In this document: positions 25,175 through 33,769 of the stretch, one piece after another
Position numbering within the stretch: the stretch's first letter is position 1
Layout: each line of letters begins with the position of its first letter
NCBI RefSeq assembly: GCF_047160095.1
Contig: NZ_AP038785.1
Location: 1,426,001 to 1,490,000, forward strand
Origin: Rodentibacter abscessus
Lineage (GTDB): Bacteria; Pseudomonadota; Gammaproteobacteria; Enterobacterales; Pasteurellaceae
DNA length: 64,000 nucleotides
Direction of reading: 5' to 3'
Translations under genes and position numbers: made by a program
The notes under the pieces: model-generated
What the model saw: the letters and a program-made list of their open reading frames with translations, nothing else
What the model was told of the DNA's origin: nothing
Databases searched by the model: none

Positions 25175-26395
25175 ATGGCAAAAAAATGCTTTCATTACCA
25201 AGCACAAAACGCCTTAAAACAAATACAAAAAGGCGTGATTATCGCCGATTCTCATCAACAAGCCCAATTCCAATTAATGAATCGGGGACTTACCAATATC
25301 AAACTGCAACAAAATTGGCAACTCAATACTAAGCCAAAAAATACCGAAATCAGTACGGTATTGAACCAACTTGCAACCTTGCTACAAGCCGCGATTCCAC
25401 TCAAAAACAGTTTACAAATCTTACAACAAAACTGTACTCAGATTGCCCTAAACACTTGGCTTGAACAACTTTTGAGAAGCATTGAATCCGGCTATTCTTT
25501 TTCTCAAAGTATCGAGCAACAGGGAAAATATCTTACACAGCAAGAAATTCAGCTAATTCAAGTGGGTGAAATGACAGGTAAATTAGCCATTGTTTGTAAC
25601 AAAATTGCGGCACATCGCTGCCAATCTTTAGCACTACAACGTAAATTACAGAAAATTATGCTTTATCCCTCAATGGTATTAGGTATTTCTCTCTTGCTCA
25701 CTATTTCCTTACTAATTTTTATCGTGCCGCAATTTGCCGAAATGTATCAGAGCAACAATGCGGATTTGCCCGTATTAACGAATGTATTACTTGTGATGTC
25801 TAATTTTCTTAAAAATGATATAGGAAAGTTAGCCTTAACGCTCCTCATATTTTGGTTGCTTTATTATTTCAAACTGAAACATTCTCCCATGTTTCAACAA
25901 CAAAAAACACGAATTATTAGGGCAACACCTATTTTCGGCAATATCCAACAACTTTCCCGTTTAGTGAATTTCAGCCAAAGTCTGTACATTATGTTGCAAG
26001 CGGGAATCCCTCTCAACCAAGCCTTAAATAGTTTTTTACCGCACACACAAAGTTGGCAAACGAAAAAAAGCATAGTGAGTGATCAAATTCTCGATACTGA
26101 AGTGCGGTCAATTTTACAATGGGTTTCACAGGGTTATTCATTTTCAGATAGCGTAAGCAGTAATCTATTCCCGATGGAAGCACAGCAAATGCTACAAATT
26201 GGTGAGAAAAGCGGAAAACTTGCTTTAATGTTGCAACATATTGCAGAAAACTATCAAGAAAAGCTTAATCATCAAATTGATTTATTATCACAAATGCTGG
26301 AACCACTAATGATGGTCGTTATCGGAAGCCTAATCGGTATCATTATGATGGGTATGTATTTACCGATTTTTAATATGGGATCGGTGGTGCAATGA
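25175..26395 (+). CDS. pilC: Type IV pilus inner-membrane platform protein PilC
   Basis: Platform protein that couples PilB to pilin insertion. The 406-residue GspF-family protein has two repeated cytoplasmic domains (each with a QxGExSGKL-like motif: VGEMTGKLA and IGEKSGKLA) and three membrane helices. I chose the ATG at 25175, with GGAG just before it; an in-frame GTG lies at 25163. It overlaps pilD by ATGA. Confidence 0.95.
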   Translation: MAKKCFHYQAQNALKQIQKGVIIADSHQQAQFQLMNRGLTNIKLQQNWQLNTKPKNTEISTVLNQLATLLQAAIPLKNSLQILQQNCTQIALNTWLEQLLRSIESGYSFSQSIEQQGKYLTQQEIQLIQVGEMTGKLAIVCNKIAAHRCQSLALQRKLQKIMLYPSMVLGISLLLTISLLIFIVPQFAEMYQSNNADLPVLTNVLLVMSNFLKNDIGKLALTLLIFWLLYYFKLKHSPMFQQQKTRIIRATPIFGNIQQLSRLVNFSQSLYIMLQAGIPLNQALNSFLPHTQSWQTKKSIVSDQILDTEVRSILQWVSQGYSFSDSVSSNLFPMEAQQMLQIGEKSGKLALMLQHIAENYQEKLNHQIDLLSQMLEPLMMVVIGSLIGIIMMGMYLPIFNMGSVVQ

Positions 26396-27093
26396 TCCTA
26401 TTTGCTTCCTTTTGGTTAGGTGGGATTTTCGGTGTAGCCTTATGGCTTTACATTTCGGGCTTTATCACAAGATTACAAAACGATATTTACAATAATTACA
26501 TCGAACTATTTCCTCAAAATCTTCCCTCATTTCAACCGCACTTTGCGGAAGTTCAACAAAAAAAGAGCGGTCATATTTTAGGCTATTTTCTTATCACAGG
26601 ATTAATACTCACCCTAATAACCGCAATAACCGAAAATCCTCTTTTCGCTTTATGGCTTGGTTGCACCATTATTCTATTGTGGGCGATTGCCTACCTTGAT
26701 TGGCAGTATCAACTCATTTCCCCCACTCCTTGTTTATGGTTACTTGCTCTTGGTTTATTCGGTGCAACACAATCTTTATCTCCTTTAACCCTAATACAAA
26801 GTCTACAAAGTGCGGTCATTTTTTTCGTTGTTTTTTATGGCATTTATCAACTTGCCAAATGGTACTACCAAAAAGAAGCCTTCGGACGAGGGGATTATTG
26901 GTTAGCTCTTGGTATCGGCAGTTACTTACCGACAGAGCATCTTCCTCTATTTCTTTTGATTGCCTGCGCATTAGGTATTTTATTTGCAATTCTTTTCAAA
27001 AGAAAAGAGCGTTTTTTACCCTTCGCACCTTTTTTGTGTGTCTCGATTCTTGTAGTATTTACAATCAATTTAACAATGCTTTATAAGAAATGA
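26392..27093 (+). CDS. pilD: Type IV prepilin peptidase PilD, peptidase domain only
   Basis: Membrane aspartyl protease that cleaves the prepilin leader. Both catalytic aspartate motifs are visible: AYLDWQYQL and the GXGD-type FGRGDYW. At 233 residues it lacks the cysteine-rich N-terminal cytoplasmic domain of classical PilD, so N-methylation of pilin may be weak or done otherwise. It overlaps pilC and, by four bases, coaE, so coaE is probably co-expressed with the pilus genes. Confidence 0.93.
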   Translation: MILFASFWLGGIFGVALWLYISGFITRLQNDIYNNYIELFPQNLPSFQPHFAEVQQKKSGHILGYFLITGLILTLITAITENPLFALWLGCTIILLWAIAYLDWQYQLISPTPCLWLLALGLFGATQSLSPLTLIQSLQSAVIFFVVFYGIYQLAKWYYQKEAFGRGDYWLALGIGSYLPTEHLPLFLLIACALGILFAILFKRKERFLPFAPFLCVSILVVFTINLTMLYKK

Positions 27094-27713
27094 TGACCTA
27101 TATCGTAGGGCTTACCGGCGGAATCGGAAGCGGAAAAACAACCATCGCAAATTTATTTATGGAACTTGGCGTACCTTGCGTTGATGCGGACATTATCGCA
27201 CGAGATATCGTCAAAAAGGGCTCGCCATTGCTTACAAAAATTGTTGAATACTTTGGTAAAGATGTTTTATTAGAAAACGGAGAACTCAACCGCCCGGCGT
27301 TACGCAGGCTTGTTTTTGCCAATGAAACCGAAAAAAACCGGCTCAATCATTTATTACACCCGGCAATTCGTGAAGAAATGATAGCTCAACTTTCCGCCCA
27401 AACCGCTCCTTATACGTTATTTGCCGTTCCACTTTTAATTGAGAATAAATTAACCGCACTTTGTAACCGAGTGCTGGTGATTGATGTAACTCCGCAAACC
27501 CAACTTGCCCGCGCAATGAAACGAGACAACAACAGCCTTGAACAAATTCAACGAATTATGGATGCACAAGTAAGTAGAACCGAACGTTTAAAATGGGCGG
27601 ATGACGTAATTGATAACGACAAAGATCTGGCTGAAAATCTACCTTACCTAAAGCAAAAAGTGCTAGAATTACATCGTTTTTATTTACAACAAGCGGAAGT
27701 AAAAAATGTCTGA
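27090..27713 (+). CDS. coaE: Dephospho-CoA kinase
   Basis: Last enzyme of coenzyme A synthesis, phosphorylating the 3'-OH of dephospho-CoA with ATP. The P-loop GGIGSGKTT spans 10-18. The length of 207 aa is normal. It overlaps pilD and yacG, the same pilD-coaE-yacG order found in many gamma-proteobacteria. Confidence 0.97.
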   Translation: MMTYIVGLTGGIGSGKTTIANLFMELGVPCVDADIIARDIVKKGSPLLTKIVEYFGKDVLLENGELNRPALRRLVFANETEKNRLNHLLHPAIREEMIAQLSAQTAPYTLFAVPLLIENKLTALCNRVLVIDVTPQTQLARAMKRDNNSLEQIQRIMDAQVSRTERLKWADDVIDNDKDLAENLPYLKQKVLELHRFYLQQAEVKNV

Positions 27714-27912
27714 AGAAATCATTGAAGTGCCTTGCCCGATATGTCAAAAATCCGTTCCTTGGACAAACGAAAGCCACTTTCGACCTTTTTGCAGCAAACG
27801 TTGCCAGCTCATTGATTTGGGCGAATGGGCAGCGGAAGAAAAAGCGATTCCGAGTGATACGGCTGATTTTGCAATGTCCCCTAATTTAAGCGATGAATGG
27901 AGTATTAAATGA
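27706..27912 (+). CDS. yacG: DNA gyrase inhibitor YacG
   Basis: A 68-residue zinc protein with four cysteine ligands (C10, C13, C29, C33) in CPIC and FCSKRC. E. coli YacG binds GyrB and blocks DNA binding. It overlaps coaE by eight bases and the next gene by four (ATGA). Confidence 0.93.
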   Translation: MSEEIIEVPCPICQKSVPWTNESHFRPFCSKRCQLIDLGEWAAEEKAIPSDTADFAMSPNLSDEWSIK

Positions 27913-28190
27913 ACATTCAACACCGAGAACTTGACGGACGAGGCGAATTTTTTATTTTAAGCGAACAAGGCGAGAGACTCGCCGAACTCACTTACGTCTA
28001 TGAAACAAATAACCGTATTAATGCCAATCACACCTTTGTTTCCAATCAACTCCGCGGACAAGGTATCGCCGATAAACTTTATCAGGCACTAATCACATTT
28101 ATTACAGAAAAACACTTAGAATTGCGCCCGACCTGTAGTTATATAGAACGAAAATGGGAACGGGATAATCAAAAACACCGTACTATATAA
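27909..28190 (+). CDS. Small GNAT-family N-acetyltransferase
   Basis: A 93-residue YjdJ/GtcN-like acetyltransferase. The acetyl-CoA loop is visible as NQLRGQGIADKLYQALI, and the C-terminal segment RPTCSYIERKWERD fits the family's conserved C-Y motif. The substrate is unknown. It is coupled to yacG by ATGA and ends just before a strong USS-derived terminator, so it closes the pilABCD-coaE-yacG transcript. Confidence 0.85.
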   Translation: MNIQHRELDGRGEFFILSEQGERLAELTYVYETNNRINANHTFVSNQLRGQGIADKLYQALITFITEKHLELRPTCSYIERKWERDNQKHRTI

Positions 28191-28210
28191 TATTGCACAG
28201 GGTTCAGACC

Positions 28211-28243
28211 AATTGACCGCACGGCAAAAGTGCGGTCAATTTT
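28211..28243 (+). terminator. Uptake-sequence-derived terminator after the acetyltransferase
   Basis: AATTGACCGCAC (28211-28222) and GTGCGGTCAATT (28230-28241) form a perfect 12-bp stem with loop GGCAAAA, followed by TT. It is an inverted USS pair placed at the end of the pil-coaE-yacG transcript and could also stop the convergent permease transcript. Confidence 0.8.
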
Positions 28244-28246
28244 AAC

Positions 28247-28272
28247 GGTATTATGTAGTAGTTACACAAATA
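28247..28272. repeat. Solo terminal repeat of the GTAGGGTG family
   Basis: GGTATTATGTAGTAGTTACA matches the outer end of the element at 7818 but no inner palindrome follows. It is probably a decayed or excised copy. Confidence 0.55.
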
Positions 28273-28288
28273 TTGTTTTTATGAATGT

Positions 28289-29605
28289 TTAAATCGCCCA
28301 GCCGCCGGCGTAAAATACCACCAATACGACTGCAATGATGATTGTCCCTATATTCAAACGTTTAAAATCACCACTGACGAGACGACCAATCACTAATGCG
28401 GCAAAACCCAACATAATACCGGTAACGATATTTGCGGTAAGTACGATAAATACCGCACAAATCAAACCGCTCATTGCGCCGACAAAATCATCGAAGTCTA
28501 GTTTGCTCACATTGCTTAACATTAATAAGCCCACATACATTAATGCCGGTGCGGTAGCATAACCGGGTACTAAGAAAGCTAAAGGTTGGAAGAAAAGCAT
28601 TAACAGGAATAACACGCCGACCACAATGGCGGTGATACCTGTTTTTCCGCCTGCGGCTGTGCCGGCTGCAGATTCAATATAGACGGCCGCCGGTGCTGTG
28701 CCGAATAATCCTGAAAATAAGCTACTGACGGAATCTGATGTTAAGGCTTTACCGCCATTGATAATTTGCCCGTCTTTGTCTAACAGGTTTGCTTGCCCCG
28801 CTACGGCACGAATCGTACCTGTGGCATCAAATACGGCGGTCATCACCAAGGCAAATACCACAGGTAAAATTGCCGGCTGTAATGCGCCTTGTAAATCCAG
28901 CTGTAAGAAGAGGGAATTTTCACCGAAAGTCGGCATTTTAAAAACTTCCCCACTAAATTTTACGTTTGGATCAAAAACCAAACCAATAAGGGTAATTGCA
29001 ATAATCACCCATAAAATTCCACCTTTTACTTGCATTTTTTCCAAGCCGACAATAAATGCCAAACCGATTAATGACATCATCACAGGAAAAGAAGTGAATT
29101 CACCGAGTTTTACCGGAAGACCGCTTTGATTGCTAATCACTAAACCGACACCACTGGCTGCAATTAAAAGTAAGAATAAACCGATACCGATCCCTGCTCC
29201 GTGCGCAATGCTGGAAGGCAGGTTACGCAAAATCCAAGCACGAATTCCCGTTGCTGAAATCAAGGTGAACACCAATCCCATTAGGAACACCGCCCCGAGC
29301 GCCACAGGAATGGATACGCCTTGTCCAATTACCAGACTAAACGCGGTAAAGGCAGTGAGCGAAATTGCACAACCGATCGCCATTGGTGCGTTAGCCCATA
29401 AACCGATTAAAATTGAGCCAAGCCCTGCCACTAAACAAGTTGCGATAAAAACGGATTCCGCCGGAAACCCTGCCGCACCAAGCATATTCGGCACAACAAT
29501 TACCGAATACACCATCGCTAAGAAAGTAGTTAACCCGGCAATGATTTCTTGACGAACCGTTGAGCCACGTTTTTGTAGTTCAAAGGTTTTTTCTAAATTA
29601 GACAT
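28289..29605 (-). CDS. NCS2/AzgA-family purine permease
   Basis: Inner-membrane nucleobase:proton symporter of 438 residues with about 12-14 hydrophobic segments. It resembles the E. coli PurP/AdeP and GhxP group (adenine or guanine/hypoxanthine). The segment SAAGTAAGGKTGITA is typical of this AzgA branch. The exact base cannot be read from sequence, but a PurR-like operator upstream supports a purine role. It stands alone on the minus strand. Confidence 0.9.
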   Translation of the reverse strand: MSNLEKTFELQKRGSTVRQEIIAGLTTFLAMVYSVIVVPNMLGAAGFPAESVFIATCLVAGLGSILIGLWANAPMAIGCAISLTAFTAFSLVIGQGVSIPVALGAVFLMGLVFTLISATGIRAWILRNLPSSIAHGAGIGIGLFLLLIAASGVGLVISNQSGLPVKLGEFTSFPVMMSLIGLAFIVGLEKMQVKGGILWVIIAITLIGLVFDPNVKFSGEVFKMPTFGENSLFLQLDLQGALQPAILPVVFALVMTAVFDATGTIRAVAGQANLLDKDGQIINGGKALTSDSVSSLFSGLFGTAPAAVYIESAAGTAAGGKTGITAIVVGVLFLLMLFFQPLAFLVPGYATAPALMYVGLLMLSNVSKLDFDDFVGAMSGLICAVFIVLTANIVTGIMLGFAALVIGRLVSGDFKRLNIGTIIIAVVLVVFYAGGWAI

Positions 29606-29666
29606 AAACGCCTCTAAAAATAAGCCAAAATAAAAAGATCCGGTATTTTACAAGAACCCTATAAGA

Positions 29667-29682
29667 TGTAAAACGTTTGCGT
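29667..29682. promoter_or_regulatory. PurR-type operator of the purine permease
   Basis: TGTAAAACGTTTGCGT shares 12 of 16 bases with ACGCAAACGTTTGCGT, including the full AAACGTTTGCGT core. It lies 62 bp upstream of the permease ATG, overlapping a plausible promoter (TTTACG, 16-bp spacer, TATAGG). It suggests repression when purines are plentiful. Confidence 0.65.
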
Positions 29683-29879
29683 AAACAAAAGTGCGGTTAT
29701 TTTTTCACAATAATGAATTATCTACTGTATTGCTGCGCCTTACCGTACTGTTTTACTATCTTCGACTTGCGACTTTGTATATATTTAATTTGTTTCACTA
29801 TAAAAATTTTGAGCGACAAAATCACCTAAAAACTGCTATACTTCCTCCGTTTTTAACTCAATTAAGTAAAGGAAAAACA

Positions 29880-30410
29880 ATGGCTGATTTTAATCAAATT
29901 TTAACACCCGGTGATGTTGATGCCGGTATTATCAACGTTGTAAATGAGATCCCTGAAGGTAGCTGCCACAAAATCGAATGGAATCGTAAAGTTGCGGCAT
30001 TCCAATTAGATCGTGTTGAACCGGCGATTTTTGCCAAACCGACCAACTATGGTTTTATTCCGCAAACATTAGATGAAGACGGCGACGAATTGGATGTGTT
30101 ATTGCTAACCCGTCAGCCGCTTGCGACCGGTGTATTCCTTGAAGCAAAAGTAATCGGTGTAATGAAATTTGTAGATGACGGCGAAGTAGACGATAAAATC
30201 GTATGTGTACCGGCAGATGATCGCGACACAGGCAATGCTTACAACAGTCTTGCGGATGTTCCGGCGCAATTAATCAAACAAATCGAATTCCATTTTAACA
30301 ACTACAAAGCATTGAAAAAACCAGGCTCTACCAAAGTCACTCACTGGGGCGATGTGGAAGAAGCGAAAGAAGTGATTCGTGAATCAATCAAACGTTGGAA
30401 CGAACGTTAA
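29880..30410 (+). CDS. ppa: Inorganic pyrophosphatase
   Basis: Soluble family I pyrophosphatase that hydrolyses PPi to drive biosynthetic reactions. The signature DEDGDELDVLLLT contains the metal-binding aspartates. I chose the ATG at 29880 (176 aa, MADFNQILTPGDV), preceded by AAAGGA; the frame stays open about 190 bases further upstream but that stretch has no family similarity. A strong terminator follows. Confidence 0.97.
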   Translation: MADFNQILTPGDVDAGIINVVNEIPEGSCHKIEWNRKVAAFQLDRVEPAIFAKPTNYGFIPQTLDEDGDELDVLLLTRQPLATGVFLEAKVIGVMKFVDDGEVDDKIVCVPADDRDTGNAYNSLADVPAQLIKQIEFHFNNYKALKKPGSTKVTHWGDVEEAKEVIRESIKRWNER

Positions 30411-30430
30411 TTTTTTAGAATAGTGATAAA

Positions 30431-30455
30431 AAGACATCAAATTGATGTCTTTTTT
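30431..30455 (+). terminator. Terminator of ppa
   Basis: AAGACATCA (30431-30439) and TGATGTCTT (30443-30451) form a 9-bp stem with a 3-base loop and a run of Ts, about 20 bases after the ppa stop. Confidence 0.9.
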
Positions 30456-30479
30456 CATAAGTGCGGTCAAAAAATCCAT

Positions 30480-30501
30480 CATTATGTAGCAGTTGCTACG
30501 A
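30480..30501. repeat. Solo terminal repeat of the GTAGGGTG family
   Basis: ATTATGTAGCAGTTGCTACG matches the outer end of the repeat family and then diverges. No inner palindrome follows. Confidence 0.5.
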
Positions 30502-30581
30502 AATCCCTCCAATAAATTTTTCGAGTAATGAAATAGTGCTATAATCTTTCGCAGTTAAAAATAAAAAAGAAGGAGTGTAAT

Positions 30582-31598
30582 ATGGCAATTTTAGTCACCG
30601 GTGGCGCCGGCTATATAGGTTCACATACCGTTGTAGAATTATTAAATGCAGGTAAAGAGGTGGTGGTGTTGGATAATCTTTGTAATTCATCACCCAAATC
30701 TCTCGAACGAGTGGTAACAATCACCGGTAAAGCTGCAAAATTTTATGAAGGCGATGTGCTGGATCGTGAATTGTTACAAAAAATCTTTGCGGAAAATAAC
30801 ATTCAATCGGTGATTCACTTTGCAGGTTTGAAGGCGGTAGGTGAAAGCGTGCAAAAACCGGCTGAATATTATATGAATAATGTCGCCGGCACCGTTGTAC
30901 TAATCCAAGAAATGAAAAAAGCGGGTGTGTGGAATTTTGTGTTTAGCTCCTCTGCAACCGTATATGGTGATCCTAAAATCATTCCGATTACCGAAGATTG
31001 TGAAGTCGGCGGTACAACCAATCCTTATGGCACGTCAAAATATATGGTGGAACAAATTCTGCGTGATGTCATAAAGGCAGAACCGCAATTTAGCGTAACG
31101 ATTTTACGTTATTTCAATCCTGTGGGCGCACATTCAAGCGGTTTAATCGGTGAAGACCCAAACGGTATTCCTAACAACTTACTGCCTTATATCAGCCAAG
31201 TAGCCATTGGTAAACTTGCACAACTTTCCGTTTTCGGTAGCGATTATGACACCCACGACGGCACGGGAGTACGTGATTATATTCACGTTGTCGATTTAGC
31301 AATCGGTCATTTAAAGGCCCTACAACGCCATGAAAATGATTCGGGATTACATATTTATAATCTTGGTACAGGTCACGGCTATTCCGTGTTGGATATGGTA
31401 AAAGCCTTTGAAAAAGCCAATAATATCCAAATCCCTTATAAGCTTGTTGATCGCCGTCCGGGGGATATCGCCACTTGCTATTCGGATCCGAGTCTTGCCG
31501 CCAAAGAATTAGGCTGGACAGCAGAACGCGGGCTTGAGCAGATGATGCAGGATACGTGGAATTGGCAAAAAAATAATCCTAAGGGGTATCGTGATTAG
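30582..31598 (+). CDS. galE: UDP-glucose 4-epimerase
   Basis: Interconverts UDP-glucose and UDP-galactose, feeding galactose use and lipooligosaccharide synthesis. The 338 residues carry the NAD motif GGAGYIGSH (7-15) and the catalytic Tyr149/Lys153 in YGTSK. A GGAG Shine-Dalgarno precedes the ATG. It is followed 81 bases later by ampG, an order I recall from H. influenzae. Confidence 0.97.
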   Translation: MAILVTGGAGYIGSHTVVELLNAGKEVVVLDNLCNSSPKSLERVVTITGKAAKFYEGDVLDRELLQKIFAENNIQSVIHFAGLKAVGESVQKPAEYYMNNVAGTVVLIQEMKKAGVWNFVFSSSATVYGDPKIIPITEDCEVGGTTNPYGTSKYMVEQILRDVIKAEPQFSVTILRYFNPVGAHSSGLIGEDPNGIPNNLLPYISQVAIGKLAQLSVFGSDYDTHDGTGVRDYIHVVDLAIGHLKALQRHENDSGLHIYNLGTGHGYSVLDMVKAFEKANNIQIPYKLVDRRPGDIATCYSDPSLAAKELGWTAERGLEQMMQDTWNWQKNNPKGYRD

Positions 31599-31679
31599 CC
31601 TTTCTAAATAAACGGGTGAATATAAATTTACCCTCAATATTCACATTGTTATCGGCGGATTAACGTCCGCCCTATATTT

Positions 31680-32945
31680 ATGCCGAATTCGCTTTCCTCC
31701 CAAATTTTTACACGCAAAATGCTAATTTGCGTCTTTACCGGTTTTAGTTCCGGTTTACCTTTGTTTGTATTACTACAAATGTTGCCGGTGTGGCTAACGG
31801 ATAAACAGCTTTCCGTTGAGTTAATTGGTGCGGTAACAGGCGTAATGCTTCCCTACGGTTTAAAATTCCTATGGGCGCCTTTATTGGATCGCTATTTTCC
31901 TGCTTTTTTAGGTCGCCGCCGCAGCTGGTTGCTTATCTCGCAAATTATATTGTTGATTCTGCTTTATGTTATTAGTCTTTTTGATCCCCTCACACAATTA
32001 ACTGTCGTGGCAAATATTGCCTTATTAATCGCTTTCTTCTCTGCAACACAAGATATTGTCCTTGATGCTTATCGCCGTGAAATTCTATCTGATCACGAAT
32101 TGGGATTAGGGAATACGATTCACATTAATGCTTATCGCATCGCCGGCTTAATTCCCGGTGGACTTTCTCTTTATCTTGCAACAAGTTATCCGTGGGAAAG
32201 CGTCTTTTTATGGACCGCACTTTGTATGCTGGCAGGAATATTTATGACGCTTTTTCTTGCCAAAGAACCCCAAATTGAAACAGCGGAAAACCCGCCCCCC
32301 TTCTATCAAACCTTTTGGATTCCTTTGCAAGAATTTTTCCAACGTAAGGGCATTGTTCAAGCAATCGGCTTTTTAATCTTTTTATTTTTATACAAATTCG
32401 GGGATTCTTTTGCCACTACGCTACAAACCAAATTTATTTACGATATGGGGTTTAGCAAAGAAGATATTGCGCTTGTCGTAAAAAGCACATCGCTTTGGGC
32501 AAGTGTTTTATCCGGTCTTGCCGGCGGTGTGATTATGCTGAAACTGGGCATTAATCGCGCCCTCTGGTTATTCGGTTTAGTACAAATGGTAACCATCGGA
32601 GGATTTATTTGGCTCGCAGCCTTTGGTCATTTTGACAGTATCGGAGCATCGGAATTATGGAAACTCGGTATGGTGATTGCAGCAGAATATATCGGTGTAG
32701 GGCTTGGCACAGCTGCATTTGTGGCATTTATGGCACGAGAAACCAACCCGCTTTATACAGCCACCCAGCTTGCACTTTTTACCAGTCTTTCCGCTTTACC
32801 AAGCAAAGGATTAGGAATGCTTTCCGGTTATGTTGTGAGTGCCGTCGGGTATTATCAATACTTTTGGCTTTGCCTATTTTTAGCCATTCCCGGAATGATT
32901 TGTCTATACTGGGTCGCCCCTTGGAATGAGAAAAAATCGGCATAA
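31680..32945 (+). CDS. ampG: Muropeptide permease AmpG
   Basis: Inner-membrane major-facilitator transporter that imports GlcNAc-anhydroMurNAc peptides for cell-wall recycling. The 421 residues have about twelve hydrophobic segments; FSATQDIVLDAYRRE and LKFLWAPLLDR are AmpG family blocks. It is shorter than E. coli AmpG (491), which has extra C-terminal helices. Its cargo is processed by AmpD, encoded elsewhere in this window. Confidence 0.93.
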   Translation: MPNSLSSQIFTRKMLICVFTGFSSGLPLFVLLQMLPVWLTDKQLSVELIGAVTGVMLPYGLKFLWAPLLDRYFPAFLGRRRSWLLISQIILLILLYVISLFDPLTQLTVVANIALLIAFFSATQDIVLDAYRREILSDHELGLGNTIHINAYRIAGLIPGGLSLYLATSYPWESVFLWTALCMLAGIFMTLFLAKEPQIETAENPPPFYQTFWIPLQEFFQRKGIVQAIGFLIFLFLYKFGDSFATTLQTKFIYDMGFSKEDIALVVKSTSLWASVLSGLAGGVIMLKLGINRALWLFGLVQMVTIGGFIWLAAFGHFDSIGASELWKLGMVIAAEYIGVGLGTAAFVAFMARETNPLYTATQLALFTSLSALPSKGLGMLSGYVVSAVGYYQYFWLCLFLAIPGMICLYWVAPWNEKKSA

Positions 32946-33047
32946 TGGGAAACAGAATAAAAATAAAGTGAATTAAATTTGACCGCACTTTACTTTATCA
33001 GTATCTTAACCACCTTTATTGACATCGATTGATTAATGGAGATTTCT

Positions 33048-33692
33048 ATGAAAATTATTCTTTTAGGCGCACCGGGAGCCGGCAAAGGCACACAAGCGCA
33101 ATTTATTATGAACAAATTCGGCATTCCGCAAATTTCAACCGGCGATATGTTTCGTGCGGCAATCAAAGCGGGAACCGAACTTGGCAAACAAGCCAAAGCA
33201 TTAATGGATGAAGGTAAACTTGTCCCGGATGAACTCACTGTTGCCTTAGTGAAAGACCGTATTGCACAGCCTGACTGCGAAAACGGTTTCTTATTAGACG
33301 GCTTTCCGCGTACCATTCCACAAGCAGATGCCTTAAAAGATTCCGGCGTGAAAATCGACTACGTATTAGAGTTTGACGTACCGGATGAAGTGATCGTAGA
33401 ACGTATGAGCGGTCGCCGCGTACACCAAGCTTCCGGACGTTCTTACCACATTGTTTACAATCCACCGAAAGTGGAAGGCAAAGATGATGTAACCGGCGAA
33501 GATTTGATTATCCGTGCGGATGATAAACCGGAAACCGTATTAGATCGTTTGGCGGTATATCATAAACAGACCCAACCGCTAGTGGACTACTATCAATCGG
33601 AAGCCAAAGCAGGGAATACACAATATTTCCGCTTAGATGGTACAAAAAAAGTAGAAGAAGTCAGCCAAGAATTGAATAAAATCTTAGGTTAA
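33048..33692 (+). CDS. adk: Adenylate kinase
   Basis: Converts ATP and AMP to two ADP. The 214 residues have the P-loop GAPGAGKGTQ near the N-terminus, the AMP-binding block DGFPRTIPQ and a lid domain without zinc cysteines. I chose the ATG at 33048, preceded by GGAG; it matches the E. coli start, whereas an in-frame ATG at 33036 adds four residues. A USS hairpin terminator follows. Confidence 0.97.
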   Translation: MKIILLGAPGAGKGTQAQFIMNKFGIPQISTGDMFRAAIKAGTELGKQAKALMDEGKLVPDELTVALVKDRIAQPDCENGFLLDGFPRTIPQADALKDSGVKIDYVLEFDVPDEVIVERMSGRRVHQASGRSYHIVYNPPKVEGKDDVTGEDLIIRADDKPETVLDRLAVYHKQTQPLVDYYQSEAKAGNTQYFRLDGTKKVEEVSQELNKILG

Positions 33693-33708
33693 AATGTCTT
33701 AGAATTTG

Positions 33709-33735
33709 ACCGCACTTCAAAGTGCGGTTATTTTC
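33709..33735 (+). terminator. Uptake-sequence-derived terminator of adk
   Basis: ACCGCACTT (33709-33717) and AAGTGCGGT (33720-33728) are adjacent inverted USS cores with a 2-base centre, followed by TATTTTCTT. It is a plausible terminator 16 bases after adk. Confidence 0.7.
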
Positions 33736-33769
33736 TTGTTTATTTTGAACATCGTATTGGAGACACGAC

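Noticed and set aside
32968..32981. AGTGAATTAAATTT after ampG, similar to the end of the 104-bp element
   Set aside because: Only ~14 AT-rich bases match and no interior or second end follows, so a chance match cannot be excluded.
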